Source: JAJCYL01 sp965206015
GTDB lineage: Bacteria; Bacteroidota; Bacteroidia; Cytophagales; Cyclobacteriaceae
DNA: 64,000 nucleotides
Assembly: GCA_965206015.1 (NCBI GenBank)
Contig: CBDBIW010000010.1
Coordinates: 62,001-126,000 of the forward strand
Reading direction: 5' to 3'
Position numbers and translations under genes: made by a program. Below the pieces are notes generated by a model that saw only the letters and a program-made list of their open reading frames with translations, searched no databases and was not told where the DNA came from. Below are positions 63,204-64,000 of the stretch, one piece after another; within the stretch, counting starts at the first letter, position 1; every line of letters starts with the position of its first letter.

Positions 63204-64000
63204 ATGATCAAATATCTGACCATTAGTGCATGTCTAATATTCCCAGAATTGTTGAATGGGCAATATTCTGTAGCGAGACAATGGAATGAAGTGCTGTTGG
63301 AAGCCATACGGCATGATTATGCAAGGCCTACAGTGCATGCCAGAAATTTATTTCATACGTCAATTGCATTATATGATGCCTGGGCTGTTTTCGATGATAG
63401 CGCAAATCCCTTTTTTTTAGGCAATACAGTTGGAGGATTCGAGTGTCAATTTGTGGGAATTAGCAAACCAAACGACATTAAACGGGCCAGAGAGGAGGCC
63501 ATGAGTTATGCAGCTTACAGATTGATAACTCATCGTTTTAAATCTTCTCCAGGAAATAAATTGACCAGAGGATTGTCGAAGAAATTAATGAATAGTTTGG
63601 GCTATGACATTTTGAATAGGTTTACCAATTATAAAAAAGGAAGCCCTGCAGCTTTGGGAAATTACCTGGCCAAAAACCTGATAAAGTTTGGGCTAAAAGA
63701 CGGTTCAAATGAAGCACGGGATTATGAAAGTCGTTATTACGAAACGGTAAATCCCATGCTTATTCCCGATAAAAGAGGCAATCCAGATTTGAAAAATCCA
63801 AATAGATGGCAGACATTGGGTCTGGAACTACTGATTGACCAAAGCGGAAATGAGATAGTGACTGACGCACCTCAGTTCCTGGGCGCGGAATGGGGAAATG
63901 TTATTCCGTTTTCATTGAATGAAGACCAGGTGACTACCTATCAGAGGGATGACAACGAATACCGTGTTTATCATGACCCTGGGCCACCTCCCTATATTAA
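63204..64000 (+). CDS. Vanadium-haloperoxidase-like secreted protein (5-prime part)
   Basis: Open from ATG 63204 to the window end (265 codons, no stop). The N-terminus is weakly signal-like (MIKYLTISACLIFPELLNGQ). The rest, ARQWNEVLLEAIRHDYARPT then HARNLFHTSIALYDAWAVFD, resembles Bacteroidetes proteins of the vanadium-dependent haloperoxidase/PAP2 superfamily, whose catalytic His lies further downstream outside this window. The assignment is from pattern memory. Confidence 0.7.
   Translation, partial: MIKYLTISACLIFPELLNGQYSVARQWNEVLLEAIRHDYARPTVHARNLFHTSIALYDAWAVFDDSANPFFLGNTVGGFECQFVGISKPNDIKRAREEAMSYAAYRLITHRFKSSPGNKLTRGLSKKLMNSLGYDILNRFTNYKKGSPAALGNYLAKNLIKFGLKDGSNEARDYESRYYETVNPMLIPDKRGNPDLKNPNRWQTLGLELLIDQSGNEIVTDAPQFLGAEWGNVIPFSLNEDQVTTYQRDDNEYRVYHDPGPPPYI

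Overview
The window looks like a chromosome segment from a Bacteroidetes bacterium, most plausibly a marine Cytophagales-type lineage (inference; no 16S is present). The evidence is AT-rich intergenic DNA, TAnnTTTG-type -7 promoter boxes, a fused E1 alpha/beta 2-oxoacid dehydrogenase, a DUF4175 protein, an UpxY/NusG-like antiterminator at the head of a surface-polysaccharide operon, SufS-SufU Fe-S genes, and two bacillithiol-system genes (ytxJ, ypdA). No tRNA, rRNA or CRISPR array was seen.

Layout. 0-9 kb: central metabolism and repair (E1 dehydrogenase, secreted proteins, ytxJ, a frameshifted OsmC gene, lipA, a decayed BNR gene, queG-ruvB). 9-22 kb: a plus-strand run with an unknown three-gene operon containing a 33-residue ORF, a decayed DoxX gene, DUF4175, an RsbW-like ATPase, ybeY, two exact parS sites, mnmG, a methyltransferase, an Ig-like lipoprotein, an AT-rich gap with a perfect DnaA box (candidate oriC) and a TPR protein. 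21.8-26.1 kb: a twice-frameshifted MarR regulator in front of an intact beta-oxidation pair (FadN-like enzyme and thiolase). 26.3-41.5 kb: a minus-strand polysaccharide locus that starts with an HTH regulator and UpxY, followed by a Wzz-like protein, a Wzm/Wzt ABC exporter, glycosyltransferases, a CDP-alcohol phosphatidyltransferase and an O-antigen ligase/polymerase. It contains a striking 1.48-kb unit present three times in tandem, each carrying an intact glycosyltransferase, with mosaic divergence between copies.

41.7-47.5 kb is a graveyard of mobile elements and defence genes: IS5, IS630 and IS256 sequences, remnants of a Mod-type DNA methylase, a PLD-like/helicase protein and a caspase-like protease, then broken sulfotransferase and SDR genes. 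47.5-50.3 kb holds an intact BNR protein and sufS-sufU. 50.3-56 kb is again mixed: IS21-end-like repeats, an IS982 remnant, an intact ornithine-cyclodeaminase-family gene, a broken nucleotidyltransferase with an intact small partner, and remnants of a tyrosine recombinase, a signal peptidase I and a DUF72 gene. 56-61 kb returns to intact genes (M20 amidohydrolase, typA, ypdA, MazG-like). 61-64 kb has a terminator-ended structured-RNA candidate on the minus strand, an IS1 element interrupting an ECF sigma gene, a second copy of the IS982-containing repeat, and the start of a haloperoxidase-like secreted protein.

Intact long housekeeping genes sit among many accessory genes broken by one-base indels, short tandem duplications, internal deletions and IS insertions. 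This points to genuine gene decay rather than general sequencing error, although single-base homopolymer frameshifts should be confirmed by reads.
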